Positions 22,860-35,241 of a stretch of DNA of 64,000 nucleotides are shown here, one piece after another. This DNA comes from Apoda limacodes (lineage: Eukaryota; Arthropoda; Insecta; Lepidoptera; Limacodidae), in NCBI GenBank assembly GCA_946406115.1, contig OX291557.1, positions 10,882,501-10,946,500 of the forward strand. The letters are read 5' to 3'. Numbering within the stretch: the stretch's first letter is position 1; each line of letters begins with the position of its first letter. The notes under the pieces are model-generated. The model was given only the letters and a program-made list of their open reading frames with translations, did no database searches and had not been told where the DNA came from. The position numbers and the translations under genes are program-made.

Positions 22860-25614
22860 ACAGGTTATGGGCCCAGATACGTAAAAAAATTATAGAGCGA
22901 TCTTCGAATAAAACGTACATGAATATCGAAGCATTGAATAAAAATAATTATGACATGCACAAGCGCTAGCAATAAAGGCCGGATTATGGCAGTTTGTTTC
23001 AAAAGGATGCAATGACGAAAACAAAAAATTTACTTGCAAAATCGAAACTTTTTTTGCTGATTTCCCCGAACTTAAGCAAGAGAAAAACTGCAAGACTGCA
23101 ATAGATACATGGAATACCCTGGCTGCTGCTTATGAAAATAAAGGGCCTGCGAGAAAAGCGACACTGTTAAAGCAGTTAATACTAAAGAAAATGTAACCTA
23201 ACATGAATATTCGTGGGTACCTAAATGATTTCTTTGAAATAGCTGATAAGTTGCGAGACATGGATGTAGAAATTAATAATCATCTACTCACTCGCAATAA
23301 TGGTACTGTACAGTCTACTGCAGTCAAATGATATGTTTCGGGTTGCAATTGAAACTAGAGATAATTTACCGCCATTAGTAGTTACAGGACCTTAAGGTTA
23401 AAATAATTGAAGAGAGCGAAGCACGCACCAACAATGTAAATCACAATTATGATACAGATGCTGCTGTTATGTAAAGTCGAAGGAACAGAAACGAAAATTT
23501 TAATAGAAGACAGAACCAACAAGAAAAACAAAAGGTTCAGTACTCTAAATGTGATATATATATATAAAAAGAAAGGTCATAGCACAGAAAAATGCTGGTT
23601 TCAAAATAAAAATTAACAAAGTAATCGAAATTTAAGAAAAAATTCAAAATGGTGTTTAGATAGTGGCTGCACCACCCACATGTCTTATGATGAAGGAATA
23701 TTTTGCAAATTAGACAAAGAGAATCAAAGAGGAGATAACATACTAAAGTTGGCCTCAAATAATAAAACAGAGAAAATTCTTGGAAGAGGCAAAGTTTCAT
23801 TCTACAAAGGTGGCAACAAGCTCAGTCTGATGCACACATTATTAGTACCAAATCTATCTACAAATTTGCTGTCAGTAGCGAAGTTTACAGATAATGCCTA
23901 CACTGTATTGTTCACAAAAAGAACTGCAATTGTAAGAAGCAGCAAAGGACGGAGAAATTATTCTGAGAGCATACAATGAAGATGGACTACTTGACGAAGA
24001 CATTAATTATGCTATAGAAAAATCTCACAAAATAACCGATATAGAAAAATGGCACATTAAATTAGGCCATATAAATGAAAATGAATCTTAATAATGCATT
24101 GAAAAATAAAACGTTACAAGCTTTAGACTTCAAGGAGATTGATAAATTAAATCAGTGCGAAACCTGCATTAAAGGAAAAAAGTACATCACAAACAAAAGA
24201 AACATTGGAAATCGTACGTACTGATATATGCGGTCCTATGCCGACAATAACCAACGGTGGGAACAAATATTTCGTGACATTTATTGATGACTTCAGCAAA
24301 TATTGCAAAGTTTAGATCTAAGAAAATAAAAGCGAAGTCCTACAAAAGTTTAAAGAATATAAAAACGAATATAAGAACGATTTACTGGAAGGAATACCTC
24401 CAATAAGATAATGGAACAGTACAAAAACAAAATATTTGACCAATTTTTTAAGGATGAAAGTATTCAGCGAAGACTTTCTGCACCATATATACCATAGCAA
24501 AATGATATAGCAGAGCGAAAAAACCGCACATTGCAAGAGAAAGCAAGATGCATAATGATAGATGCCAAAATCACAGAATCATTTTGGGGCGAAGCAATAC
24601 TTACTGCTTATTATCTATATAATACAACACCATGTAAATCAATAAGCAAAAAAACTCCATTAGAACTATGGGTTGGACACACACCATCAGTCACACATCT
24701 ACATCCGTTTGGTGCACAAACGTTTGTATTGATTAAACACAGAAGACAGAAATTTGCACCTAAGGCCAAAGAAGGCATTTTTGTCGGATATTCTGAGCAA
24801 GTTAAAGGATTCCGTATGTATATACCTACTGAAAAGATAATACAGGTGAGCAGAGACATAAAAGTATTAGGTGAAATGTATTATGACAATAGTAATAATG
24901 GAGCAAATGAATTCAAATTGGTTCAACGAGACCAGAAAATTGATTAAGAAAACATCAGAAAAATGTATATCAAAGTTGTAGAACATGTGAACCTCAAAAA
25001 TCCTCACTTCAACAAGTAGAAACAAATGATGAGGGCACTAATGAGGAAGATGGCATAATTTAAGAGCCTGATCATGAAGAATGTGGGGATGAAAATTTTT
25101 AAGATTGTCAAGATAATCTAGAACCAACTATAAATCATGATGATTATAACGAACATGAACCAGAAATGCAAAATGACAACATAAATACTGGAGATGAGGA
25201 GGAGCAACCTTTAGAAAGACCTCCTACTTGGACAGCTGACTATTACATGTCATATTATTTTGAAGATAAAGCTTATGATGAAACAAGTGAAAATTGGCAG
25301 GAAGCTATCAAAAATGAGATAAAAGCACACTTGAAAAACAACACATGGGATATTATAGAGAAAAATACTAATGAAAATGTGGTCTCATGTAAAATTAATT
25401 TAATAGAGAAAATTGGATCAGATGGCACTGTCGAACGAAAAAAGGCAAGACTGGTAGCACGAGGTTTTAGTCAAATTCATGGCATTGATTATAATGAGAC
25501 GTACGCTCCAGTTACAAGAATGAAATCAATCAGACTTCTTCTAGCAATTACTGTAGAAGAAAAATCATTTTTATCATACCCATATACCTACTTCAGGTGT
25601 TACTTTGTACGAAG
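22860..25614 (+). mobile_element. Ty1/copia retrotransposon remnant, truncated
   Basis: Pieces of gag-pol appear in order, separated by stops and frameshifts. They include a gag start near 22918 (IEALNKNNYD) and a damaged zinc knuckle near 23550 (KKKGHSTEKCWF). A protease DSGCTTHMS follows near 23659, then a GAG-pre-integrase WHIKLGHIN near 24050 and integrase DICGPMPTITNGGNKYF and FIDDFSKYC near 24225. The integrase end carries FVLIKHRRQKFAPKAKEGIF at 24531-24947. The reverse transcriptase start (KARLVARGFSQIHGIDYNET) is at 25166-25560. It stops abruptly at about 25610, so the rest of RT, RNase H and the 3' LTR are absent. No 5' LTR could be confirmed. Pseudoviridae-type retrotransposon; inactive. 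Confidence 0.85.
24531..24947 (+). pseudogene. copia integrase C-terminal fragment
   Basis: The longest open piece of the copia remnant is 138 codons. It carries the conserved ESFWGEAILTAYYLYNTTPC segment, TPLELWVGHTPSVTHLHPFG and the IFVGYSEQVKGFRMY block typical of copia integrase ends. A stop follows before the reverse transcriptase piece. Confidence 0.85.
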
Positions 25615-25630
25615 TATAATGAGTAATTAA
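25166..25630 (+). pseudogene. copia reverse transcriptase, N-terminal piece only
   Basis: An acidic linker is followed by W..AI..E...H..N.TW, RKKARLVARGFSQ and ETYAPVTRMKSIRLLLAI. These are the opening blocks of copia reverse transcriptase. The catalytic YxDD region is missing because the copy ends at the palindrome starting near 25600. Confidence 0.85.
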
Positions 25631-25792
25631 TACGAAGTTTCGAATTCGATAGTTAAAATTATGAGAAAAGTCGACTTACGGATGTTTGCCAGCATGCCAG
25701 CATAAACTACTATCGAAGTAAAACCATAATCTCATAAGTCTGCTAGTGAATTCAAAACTTCAAATTACTCTTATACCATGTATTTAAGTACG
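25600..25792. repeat. Long imperfect palindrome abutting copia remnant
   Basis: The left arm (about 25600-25646: ACGAAGTATAATGAGTAATT then CGAAGTTTCGAATTC) pairs with the right arm (about 25748-25792: GAATTCAAAACTTCAAATTA then CTCTTATAC). Inner segments also pair (TTATGAGAAAAGTC with CTCATAAGTC, GATAGT with ACTATC). It is probably a foldback MITE sitting at the copia breakpoint. Confidence 0.6.
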
Positions 25793-26087
25793 TATGAAAT
25801 AAAACAACATATATTTTTTACACTTTAATCATTCCCAACTTATTTTACAAATCACCGACTTTGACAACAGAATCAAATTAACTAATCTAACCTAACTTAT
25901 ACGGAACCTACACAGTAAAAACAAGTACCTATATTTAACAACACTATAATTATTAATTGAACACTAACACTGATTCCAATTTCAAATATCCAACATGAAT
26001 AAAAATTCAAATATTTACCAAAAACACCGATAAAATCACCATTTGTTTGTTTACCAATTTCCTTTTTTTCACGAACGCAGTACTGCT

Positions 26088-26353
26088 GTCGCAGGCAAAT
26101 CGTATAATCTGCCGTTTCATAATATGCCTAGGCAGATCGTAAAGTACGGAATATAAATTGTCATATAACTGAACAGATTATTATATAAAGCTTGGCTAGA
26201 ACGCTCCGATCGCTCCGCATATACGTTTACAAAACAGAAACTGAACCTAACATACATGACTTATACAGTGCGATTTCTGTTCCTTTCGTTTCCATACTTT
26301 ACGATTTGTCTAGGCATATTATGAAACGGCGGATTATACGATTTGCCTGCGAC
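26088..26353. mobile_element. Foldback element with ~64-bp inverted arms
   Basis: The arms at 26088-26151 and 26290-26353 are inverted copies of each other with only a few mismatches. They share GTCGCAGGCAAATCGTATAA and GCCGTTTCATAATATGCCTA. The 138-bp spacer has no coding sequence. No clear target duplication was found, so the superfamily is unknown. Confidence 0.75.
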
Positions 26354-26606
26354 ATTGCCATATTTCAGTTCGGCTACACCTCTTACAAATTAGTATAAAA
26401 ACACGTCAAATAAGTGTGAATTAAAAAGGGTATTACTTATTTTGTTATTATTTATAAATTGGTTCCTTTAAAGGCTTTTGCTTAACATAACTCGTTGTCT
26501 ATTCGGAGTCATTCTACATCAAATCTTTGAAGTCAGTTTGACCTTTTGACCAACATTGTGCTACAATTTTGCAGGCATTCTTGGTTGACGTAAGAATACA
26601 ATATAA

Positions 26607-26935
26607 AAAACCTGCCAAGTTCGATTTGGATTCGCGCACCGAAGGTTCCGTACCTACCACCATTTGCGTAATTTACAAACACAAACAAACAAAAGTGTGC
26701 TGCTAAGCCAAGTAATTTGTGTTGGAAGTTATTAATAAATTATGCTTAAAGAAAACGATTTTAATGAAAATATATTTCAATACTGATTCATAAAATAAAG
26801 CGTGGCTTCATTACGAATACCTAATAAAAGCGTTATCATCTATATAAATTAAAATCGATTGCCACATGTATGACGGAGCAGCATTTAAGAACTACTTTAC
26901 TGAGTTCTTTTGTTTGTGTTTGTAATTGTCACAAG
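26607..26935. repeat. SINE head module, inverted pair
   Basis: 26607-26700 reads CCTGCCAAGTTCGATTTGGA, GGTTCCGTACCTACCACC and ACAAACACAAACAAA. A second partial copy of the TTTGTTTGTGTTTGTAATT part lies reversed at about 26908-26935. The same module recurs next to the 5S-like stretch at 62905-63000. Confidence 0.45.
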
Positions 26936-28468
26936 GTTCGTATAAAAGAAAAAACATTTGATATTAGGGGGTGCGCCAGTCATTTCAACGTTTGCCGGGT
27001 CAATAATTGTTCAACCAGGACAAAATCGGGGCAGGCTGCTAGATAATTATAATTATGTACTAAGCTATATAGATATATGACAGTTTCGTCGTGGTTGAAA
27101 AACTTCAAAAAAACTAGATGGCGGCTTAAATTAAACCAGCTCTTTTGAGAATGCGACAATGCAATATAAAAAAAACATTTTCTGTGTGTCTATCACTTCT
27201 CTTAAAAGTCAATGTTTACTTATGTTAAGCGTTTATCATTAAAGGCTACGTTACCACGCTTACCATCAGGGGGCCGTAAGCTTGTTTGCCACCTTAGTAG
27301 TGTTTTTTTTTTTTTTAACTCCAGCTTGTATAAATTTAAATAGGTAAATGTGTTTGTAACGTTTGTTATTCCACGAATATAATATTCTGTCTGTAGCATT
27401 AAGATTTAATTTTAATTAAGACTTAATTGTTTGGTTTATTACTCTAATTTTAGTACCAATACCAATATTATTACAGCAAATAATATTTAACAATTCATAT
27501 AACACCTCCCAATCATTATAGTAAATAACAAATTTTAAATTTCCACTTTGCTAACTTTTGCGTGTAAAGGCTGGCAATAAATATCGTCTAAACGGCAATG
27601 TAAAGGTGATAAATTTAAAATGTCATGAAAATGTTGTATTCAGAGAATATGATGATCATATTGAAATTAACAGCATATGAATTGCGGCGATCATAGTGCT
27701 ATCTATTAAATATTGCTCAAGTTACTATTATACTATCAATTTTAAGAGGCAACGTTTCTTTTAGAACCGCAGTTTCTTTTAGTGGTGTTATTATATTTAT
27801 TTGTCATATACTTTCATAAACGTTAATTTTCGTTCATTACTTTAGTACTAAAATTGTGTACCCTGCGCCTAATCGTGCCTACGTCACGGAGAACACTAAA
27901 TTTTGATTTATTTTATTTTACCTAGATTTTTATTGATCTCGGTACTTACGCCGCCCCGCCCGTTTGCGCCTGCTTTCATTCATGTTTGTAGTATACATAT
28001 ATCTATAGATATGTTCGCAGACGCAGCTGTGTTCAGTCTCTTTTCTACGATTTATCTATAGCGATACGTTTTAGTTATAGGTATGTTTTCTTGGGTAGCT
28101 TGATGTGTCGCCTACTGTACTAAAATTAAATGCGCGCACGCTGCGTGCATTCGCAAGGCACGCGGTGGTTTCCGCCTATTGTCGGTTTTTCGATGAACGC
28201 TTTGAGTGCTCGCAGTGTAATCTGGACGGCTAATTCGCGGCGGACCTGCCTACTGCCAGTGATATTTAAATTGTTTATAGTAAAAATAGTTGTTGAGGCG
28301 CGCAGACCATCCACATACATCCGTGTTGCATTGTATCTTGTGTTGCAAATAATCTGTAGCCATCTTAACAGTCAACTATTCGTTTAAATCTTTCACGAGC
28401 AGAGAAGTAGTTCCTCAGAATTTGATTATGTAAGTTCATGTTGACACACGACCGCTTTATTTATTATT
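26936..28468. other. Non-coding stretch, no gene seen
   Basis: Contains one LINE tail (27240-27320). A GC-richer patch at about 27850-28320 has opposing short frames without recognisable domains; it might be part of an LTR or an untranslated exon. Nothing else can be named. Confidence 0.4.
27240..27320 (+). repeat. LINE 3' tail fragment
   Basis: Carries CCACGCTTACCATCAGGGGG and AAGCTTGTTTGCCACCTTAG. This is the shared 3' end of the LINE family that is better preserved at 45899-46490. Confidence 0.55.
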
Positions 28469-28720
28469 TACTAGCTTTTGCCCGCGGTTCCGCCCGGCAG
28501 AAGTTCGGTTATCGGTGTAGGTTTTCAACGGCATCTTCTCAATTATAGAAAAAATCCGACTCACGCTTGTCGTTTTCAAATAACCTATGTTCTTCCCACG
28601 GACTCAAACTATCTCCATGCCAAATTTTCCCGCCGTTCTACCCGTCCTGAATTCGATTATCGGTGTAGGATTTCAACGGCAACTCCTCAATTTAAAAAAA
28701 AAAACAATTCACACTTGGCT
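28469..28720 (+). repeat. RTE-like LINE tails, internally duplicated
   Basis: Starts ACTAGCTTTTGCCCGCGGTT, then ATTATCGGTGTAGG..TTTCAACGGCA occurs twice (about 28508 and 28655). This suggests two partial copies, or an internal duplication, of an RTE-type tail. Confidence 0.5.
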
Positions 28721-28829
28721 GTGAGAAAAACATAAATGTTTTAAGAGCAGTTTCTGATGTTTGGTGGGGTGCATCTATAATGAGTTTATTAGATTATGGG
28801 TCCTTTACTTTAAGTCCAGTATAAACAAT

Positions 28830-29882
28830 TTTGCTAGTGATTCTGAGATTTTTTTAACTGATTCTTCGAAAGTCGTAGTGGCAATGAAACTGAATATGTA
28901 TGTGCTGCCTTTTATCAATTAAATAACGGGCATTTTGAACTATTTAAGTATCCTTTTATCTCCTCAAGCTATACTGGTGAATGTATAGCACTTTTAGAAT
29001 GTTTGAATTATATTATTAAAAATAAAATTTCAAGTTCTTTGATACTCACCGATTCTCGCAGCAGTTTGCAATCAATTACTTCCAATTCATTTAATAAAAA
29101 CTCTTTTTCATCGCGTTCCTTAGAAATTAAATATAAAATGAAGGAATGCTCCGACTTTAATCTTAAAGTTAGATTGGCATGGATCCCTGGTCACTTGGGG
29201 ATTGCTTGCAATGAAACCGCCGATTGATTGGCAAAATTGGCGGCAAATCAAAGTAAATTTAATAATAATACCTTAAGTTACGATTTAATAAACTGTTTTC
29301 GACTGTACCTCATCGAGCAATGGCAAGCATTTTGGCAAGAATCTTCTCGTAATAAAGGGAGATTTTACTGTGATCTTCGACCTAAAATTAAATTGAAACC
29401 GGTGTTTACGCAGTTGATTTTTCCAAAAAAAATATCTTCGGTTCCTTCCCGTATGCGCTTTGGTCACTGCTGCATTGCTGCCCACTTAGCCAGGATAAAC
29501 GTGAAATCGTCTTCTACATGTGACTGTGGAGATGAGGAAGGAGATTTATGTCACGTCTTATTTTTCTGTCCATTTTACAATTCCTTAGCTCTCTATAGTA
29601 TTCTATCATTCTATAAAATTCCTCTTCCTTGTGACCTTATATCTATTCTTTCTTTATAAAACAAGAAATATACTCAATGTATTGTAAAGTTTCTAAAATA
29701 TCATCATATCTCCTTATAATTTTATTTATTACATTATTTAATTACTATATACCTTCTACATATTACTACACTACATACTATTATTATTTTATCTACTTAC
29801 CTTTATTATTTTTGTATATTGTAATGATAATGCCCAATAAAATGAATCATATCCCGCCTCTCCTCTTAACCTTAAAAAAAAA
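28830..29882 (+). mobile_element. Non-LTR retrotransposon remnant, RNase H and 3' end
   Basis: Decoded pieces in order are LTDSSKV, GECIALLECL, LILTDSRSSLQSI and VRLAWIPGHLGIACNETAD. These match the four conserved blocks of a LINE-encoded RNase H. A C-terminal RFGHCC..HL and C.CG.EEGDLCHVLFFCP zinc-binding tail (to 29659) follows, then a non-coding tail ending in an A-run near 29882. At least two stops break it (one at about 29226). The 5' part and reverse transcriptase are missing. LINEs of the I/Jockey type with RNase H fit best. Confidence 0.75.
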
Positions 29883-32800
29883 GCCTCTAGCACTGTACAT
29901 TCTCAACTGAAAATAATGAAAAAAACCGGATTATGGCAACAAATGGTCTTCACCTTTTGGAAGAGGAACGAATTGCCAATTTGGAAAAAAAAGAAAAATT
30001 CCTAAAGAAAAGATCCTACACCCTAATATCCCAAAACAGAAACATCTACTTGTTCTAGATTGAAGAAGTGGTACATACTACAAATCAAAGTAAAATACAG
30101 CGGTTAGGGAAAGAACTTATTTAAAAGAAAAATTGAACAGATATTTTAAAAAATGTTCATAAATTAGGAAAATAATTCTTAAATAATCACAAAAAAGTGC
30201 TGTAAATTAAGATTACTAGTCTTAGAACTCAATTTTTTGTAAGGGAACCCAATTTTTTTTCAATTCATTAATTAGGTATTGTTTCATATTAAAATAAAAA
30301 TCGGCTGGTATTTCTATACGAAGGCTAATTTTTTTTTTATTAATTAAAAACATGAAAAAACTAGCCAAAAACGTACCTACGTGCTCTGTGCATAAGCTCC
30401 ATAAAAGTTCAACCTTATATAAAAGCAGACTTAAGATGGATTTCAGCTTTTTTATACTTGACTTGCTCATCCGGCGTCTATCATCCCCTTAATTAAAAAA
30501 ATTGTCAACACAAATAACTAACATTAAAAAGTTGCTTTTTTTATTGTAAACTTACTAACTGACATAAATAAACCCATGTCCCATTTTGAGTTAAAAAATA
30601 AATGGTCAGTTTACCTATGTCAGACAACTATACAGACAGACAGAGCTACTTTCGCATTTATTATATTAGTATGGACTACTTGTCCCAGAAAGAGCAGGTA
30701 AGGGCACTGCAGTATGGTCGACCGCGTAAAGACGTGACGAAGCTTCCTTAATCCTGCTCAACCTAAATTTTTTAACCAACTGCACTATAACATCATCGTC
30801 AGAAAATTGTAGGTGTAGTGTACTTTTCAGTTATCAAGCCTTAAATACATCAGTGCGATTGTAAACAGTTTCGAGGACATGAAATCCCCCGTTTCACTCC
30901 TTTCTGTAGATGGATAGGTCATGTTTGACTGTTTTGTAGAACTGATTTCGTTGTCGAATCACACAGACATCTCAAACACCTCGGCGTATTGCTATTCAAC
31001 TTTCTCATAGTACACAGAGGCTTGACACATGGACTGATGTCCGAAGACGTCTTCTGTATAGTCTGCCTCACTGTTTTGATGTGCTATGGTACCGTAGCCC
31101 CCTTATTCAAGCGGTTGAAAATCGTTTAAGAAAGGCAAGAAGATTTCCAATCTATTTGTGATAATGACCCTCTGATGAATGATCCTGAAAAAATGTTATC
31201 TCCGGTATTGACAAATAGGTTCAAAATATCATGTATAAAATTCAAGAGCAGAAGTAGCTCCACGCCTATGGAGTTTTACTATATGAATAATAATGGAGTA
31301 AAGTGCCTACAATGCCATTTTTGCCGCATGAAAACTACATTTTGTACCAAATCTGCCCGTAGCCCAAAAGCTGGCTACGCCTTTGTTTATACTAAGGACT
31401 ATATAGGTATCAAAAATAAATTCAATTAGAAACCACATATGTTATGTAACAAAATTAGAACTGTATATTAACCAAAATATCTATTCTAAAGTACATATTG
31501 CATAAATAGGTAAAACCCATTCATTTCGCTAGCCAATTTTGTAAAAATCTATTGTCTTGGTTCATACAGTCGCGTTTCATATCTTGAAAAGACTTATAAT
31601 TTACAAATAAGAGTTTTAAAAGCTGTAGTACCTATACATACCTATATACAAAAACTATTATAAAGGCCTATTTCAACACTGCAAAGTAATGTAATAAAAA
31701 TTGATATACTAACCGACGAATTCACTAAAATAAAAAGTGGAAAGAACAAGGCATGATCACTTACGAAAACTACTATTTTCTAAGCTACATTTTAACTTAT
31801 GTTTTACCAAAAAATAACAATGCATTTGAAAAATGAACGTCAAAATATATTTTGCCAGAAACATTAAATGGACTACCTCAACATATTTTGCAAAAATTTG
31901 TAAACTTATAGAATGTAAATGGACTTAGGGGATAAGGGCTTCAAAAAGATAAGGAATGGTCCTTCCTACTTGTCCATTTGGCCCTCTATTGGTCTCACAT
32001 CGGAATCAAGGAGTCGTTGTAAGTTTGTTTGTGGCGGTGAATCGGCCACCATTCTCCCTACCTTCTCCGATATGGAGAAATTCCTTGAAGATAAATGTCA
32101 AAGGGCTGAGAGTCTACCTACGCACTGTGTTGTCTACCAAAGCCCAGATTTTGTACCCTTGCGGCTGGTTTGCTCCTGTTGTTTTTTGGGACAAGTGTCA
32201 TTTACAAAAGCTGTGGCTGGAGGGACTCTCCTGGGACACATCTTACTGCCCAATCAGTAATATAAGTTATTCAATTACAACAATAGACTTATTAGGTCCT
32301 AAGAATAACGAATATAATGTCCTTATAATGATTTTTGTTTGATTTTCTTTTAGAAAACAAATAAAATTTTATACTTAAATCTTTTCATTTTTAAATGACC
32401 ATTAAATAATCTTTAAATTTCATATATTAATTGAAATAACTCGAACTAAGAGAAACTCTATAGTTTATTTATTAAAATCCCTAATCGTTTCCTTACCCGA
32501 AAGGTCCCAACGAAGCACTATTATTAAGCCTACGCTGACATTTAAAGAGCTTGAAGTAGGCAAAAACCTGAAATTTTCTTAAATTTTTTAAATTTCTTTT
32601 AATTCCTTATTAATAATAAGAAAATAATAGCAAAAACTGGGTACTCCCCTCCTAGCGCTTATCCACATTTGGTTCGAGGCTCACGTTAGTCGAAGGAACG
32701 ACCCCAAGAGCGACAACCCAAGCCGAGGCTCCCCCCACAGGTTAGCACTAAGGTATATATTTGGAACCTACTTTAAGGTTTTAACATGCATTACATGGCC

Positions 32801-33061
32801 ATGATCAACGGATTGCTGCCTTCGTAGCGAAGGTTTACATTCTATCTCAATATAATGTGGCATAACAGGGTTCAACGTAAGTGAAAATAAATTGTAATAC
32901 CTACTGAATAAAAGCAAGAAATCCCAATCACTTTAAGGTTGGTAACACCGAAATTACGCACGCAGATGTAAAAATGATAGTCTTCTTAGCTGATTTACAA
33001 ACACATTGATAGCATATAGCTCGCAATATTCAGTTTGACAGTCGTTTCGAAATACCAATAG

Positions 33062-33086
33062 CACAGATTATATAATACTATACTAG
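33062..33086. mobile_element. 25-bp mini-insertion with 9-bp direct repeats, copy 1
   Basis: A 25-bp block beginning CACAGATTAT and ending TACTATACTAG is flanked on both sides by TACCAATAG (33053-33061 and 33087-33095). The identical 25-bp block occurs at 59711-59735 with a different flanking repeat. This is the pattern of an inserted unit with target-site duplication. Confidence 0.5.
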
Positions 33087-34040
33087 TACCAATAGTCATC
33101 TTTGAATATAACAAAATATTGTATGTTTCAGTTTCTCGCCGGTTATTTTTGGCAGAAATTAACATTGTTTAAATTGTATTGACGATTCAAGTGTTCTCAG
33201 AAACCTTCTTAAATAAATATTATATGATTTGATTATTCATTTTATTATATTTAAATTTTTTACATTTTCTATTGCAATTCACATTGCAAAGTCCATAAGA
33301 CAGATTACAGAACTCGAAGACTATGGGTATATTATATCATATAATCTATCTGGGTAAATTTCGACAACAGCACAAAATTTTGCTAGGTACCTAAAAAAAA
33401 TACCATAACTCAGAACTTTTTTTACAGAATTAAAATTCAGTACAACAAAAATGTATCAAAATAAAACAATATTTGTGTCAAAAAATTTAATTTTAACATT
33501 TTTCTCTTATATTCTAATAAAGGCTTGATAACTGGGTGATATTTACAAGGCATATACAATGGGCAAGGTATAAAACATATAAATTCAACTGTCACATATC
33601 ACATCATATAAAAAACTTGGCTCTGCTACATTGTATGAACTTTAAGCTCACAATAATAGATCCATGTTACAATAAAACACTGTATACGAATGTTATTAAA
33701 AGTATTCAAGCCCTATCTTTATTTACAATTGCAGAGAGCAGTTTGTATTATCACTTTGGAAAACAAATGTAAAAACAAATATTAAAACTTTCCTAAAATA
33801 ATTACAACAATAATAATAATAATAACAAATAAGCATGTTATATCCTATTAATCAAAACTTAATCTCACTTAGTATTTGTTAAGAAAATGTATGTTGAAGA
33901 AAAGTAAAGAAGCCATGAAACCACACTAGGCCGAAGGGGTTATCCAACTCGAAAATATTATTTAAATTTTTCCTTACTAGATTTCCAAAAAAAACAATAA
34001 AACAACGGAAAATTATATTTGTAACATCCATTTTGATAAG

Positions 34041-34126
34041 ATGGCACCAAATATTATAAGTCAGCGACTAGTTGTTCAAGCAGTTATTGCTGACCTTAAT
34101 TTTGATGACGGTTGTCATATTATTAG
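34041..34126 (+). other. Candidate short first exon, unproven
   Basis: ATG at 34041 opens 28 codons (MAPNIISQRLVVQAV, then an acidic LNFDDGCHII) that end exactly at AG|GTAAGT. I recognise no family and cannot find a convincing partner exon. The acceptor at 35938 (TTCGAGGCAG) would add only a short hydrophobic segment before a stop. It may be chance. Confidence 0.15.
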
Positions 34127-35241
34127 GTAAGTTTTTATTTGCGGATTGATTATAGTATAAACAAAAAAAAAACATCATTTCGAGTTTCAAAACCCCTTTG
34201 TTAATAAATAGCTTAAATTATATACAATAACACATTAAATGGAAAGTAATACGTATCTTATCATATGTGACTCGAATATTTGGCTAATGTGGGTAGGTAT
34301 AATTTAGGTAAATGAGCAAATAGAAGTTTTTTTACATACACCTAAAGTTTAGTTTGTTACAATTTACTTAGATAATGGAATATTACTTAATTTTACTTAA
34401 GAAAATAAGCAGCAACTTAGTTTTAAAATACATTAGCCCTACCAGTAATTTAGCTATAGATTTGATTAATGTTTTTACGTCAATATAAAATTTACCTAAC
34501 TTGTCACTATAAATATAATATTTTTCTACGCCGTATTGACAAATAGCACCCATTCTTATGCAATAGTACTTCTCGTTTCCAATCTTAAAGTACTTTTACA
34601 ATAGCCACCACCAAAATACAGTGTATATTCCTAAAAGCAGGCGCACATCAAAAGAATTATTGTGACAAATTTTGTAGCCCTTGTGTACTGTGTAGAGTTT
34701 GGCTAAAATAATGTATAGTTCAAAATTATACAAATCAAAGAGTATGTGTTTAGTGTTCCTGTGCGCCCATTTTAAAGACTAGGAACTTCTAAATTCCTTA
34801 TAGGAATATACTTAGCCCAAGCTTTTTTAAGCATGTAATTTTGCAAATTTACGCTTTACGATGGCGTAAATGGCCCTTAATATATTTCCTATATTTGTTA
34901 GAATTGCACTATAAAAAACCTGAGCTAAAAGTTAGTCATTTCACGGCCAACTTCATTATCGTTGTCAAAATACACTTTTATTTCATACCATACAATAATA
35001 TGAATATGAATTATTTGAGGGCATGAACAATAAAAAAAAAACATTTTTGTTATTAGAAGGTTCATTGAAATGACTAACCCTGTACATAACTTTTTCATGA
35101 TCATTCTTCTTTTACATTTAAATTCGATTTAAATGCCCACTTTTTTTTTCTTACATAAAAATTATTGACTTCAAAGCACGTTTACAGAAAATGATTTATT
35201 AATGGTCATAAATTCCAGTATCTACTATTTCAATGTAACTA

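Larger units (their letters stand above)
29883..35241. other. Non-coding stretch, no confident gene
   Basis: AT-rich. Overlapping plus-strand frames at 31919-32342 and a frame at 31175-31429 with CLQCHFCRMKTTFC have no recognisable domain. A candidate small exon at 34041-34126 is listed separately, and a 25-bp mini-insertion lies at 33062. A short GC-richer piece at 32640-32750 is unexplained. Confidence 0.4.

Noticed and set aside
22360..22860. 5' LTR of the copia remnant
   Set aside because: Without a 3' LTR to compare I could not identify matching ends or a clear primer binding site.
28126..28387. Opposed short frames in a GC-richer patch
   Set aside because: No domain and mirror-image open frames; more likely composition than coding.
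31175..31429. Cysteine-containing 84-codon frame resembling a piggyBac tail
   Set aside because: Cysteine spacing is too loose and no inverted repeats or TTAA borders were found.
31919..32342. Two overlapping plus-strand frames of 113 and 128 codons
   Set aside because: Neither shows a known domain, they overlap in different frames, and there are no splice or start signals to choose between them.
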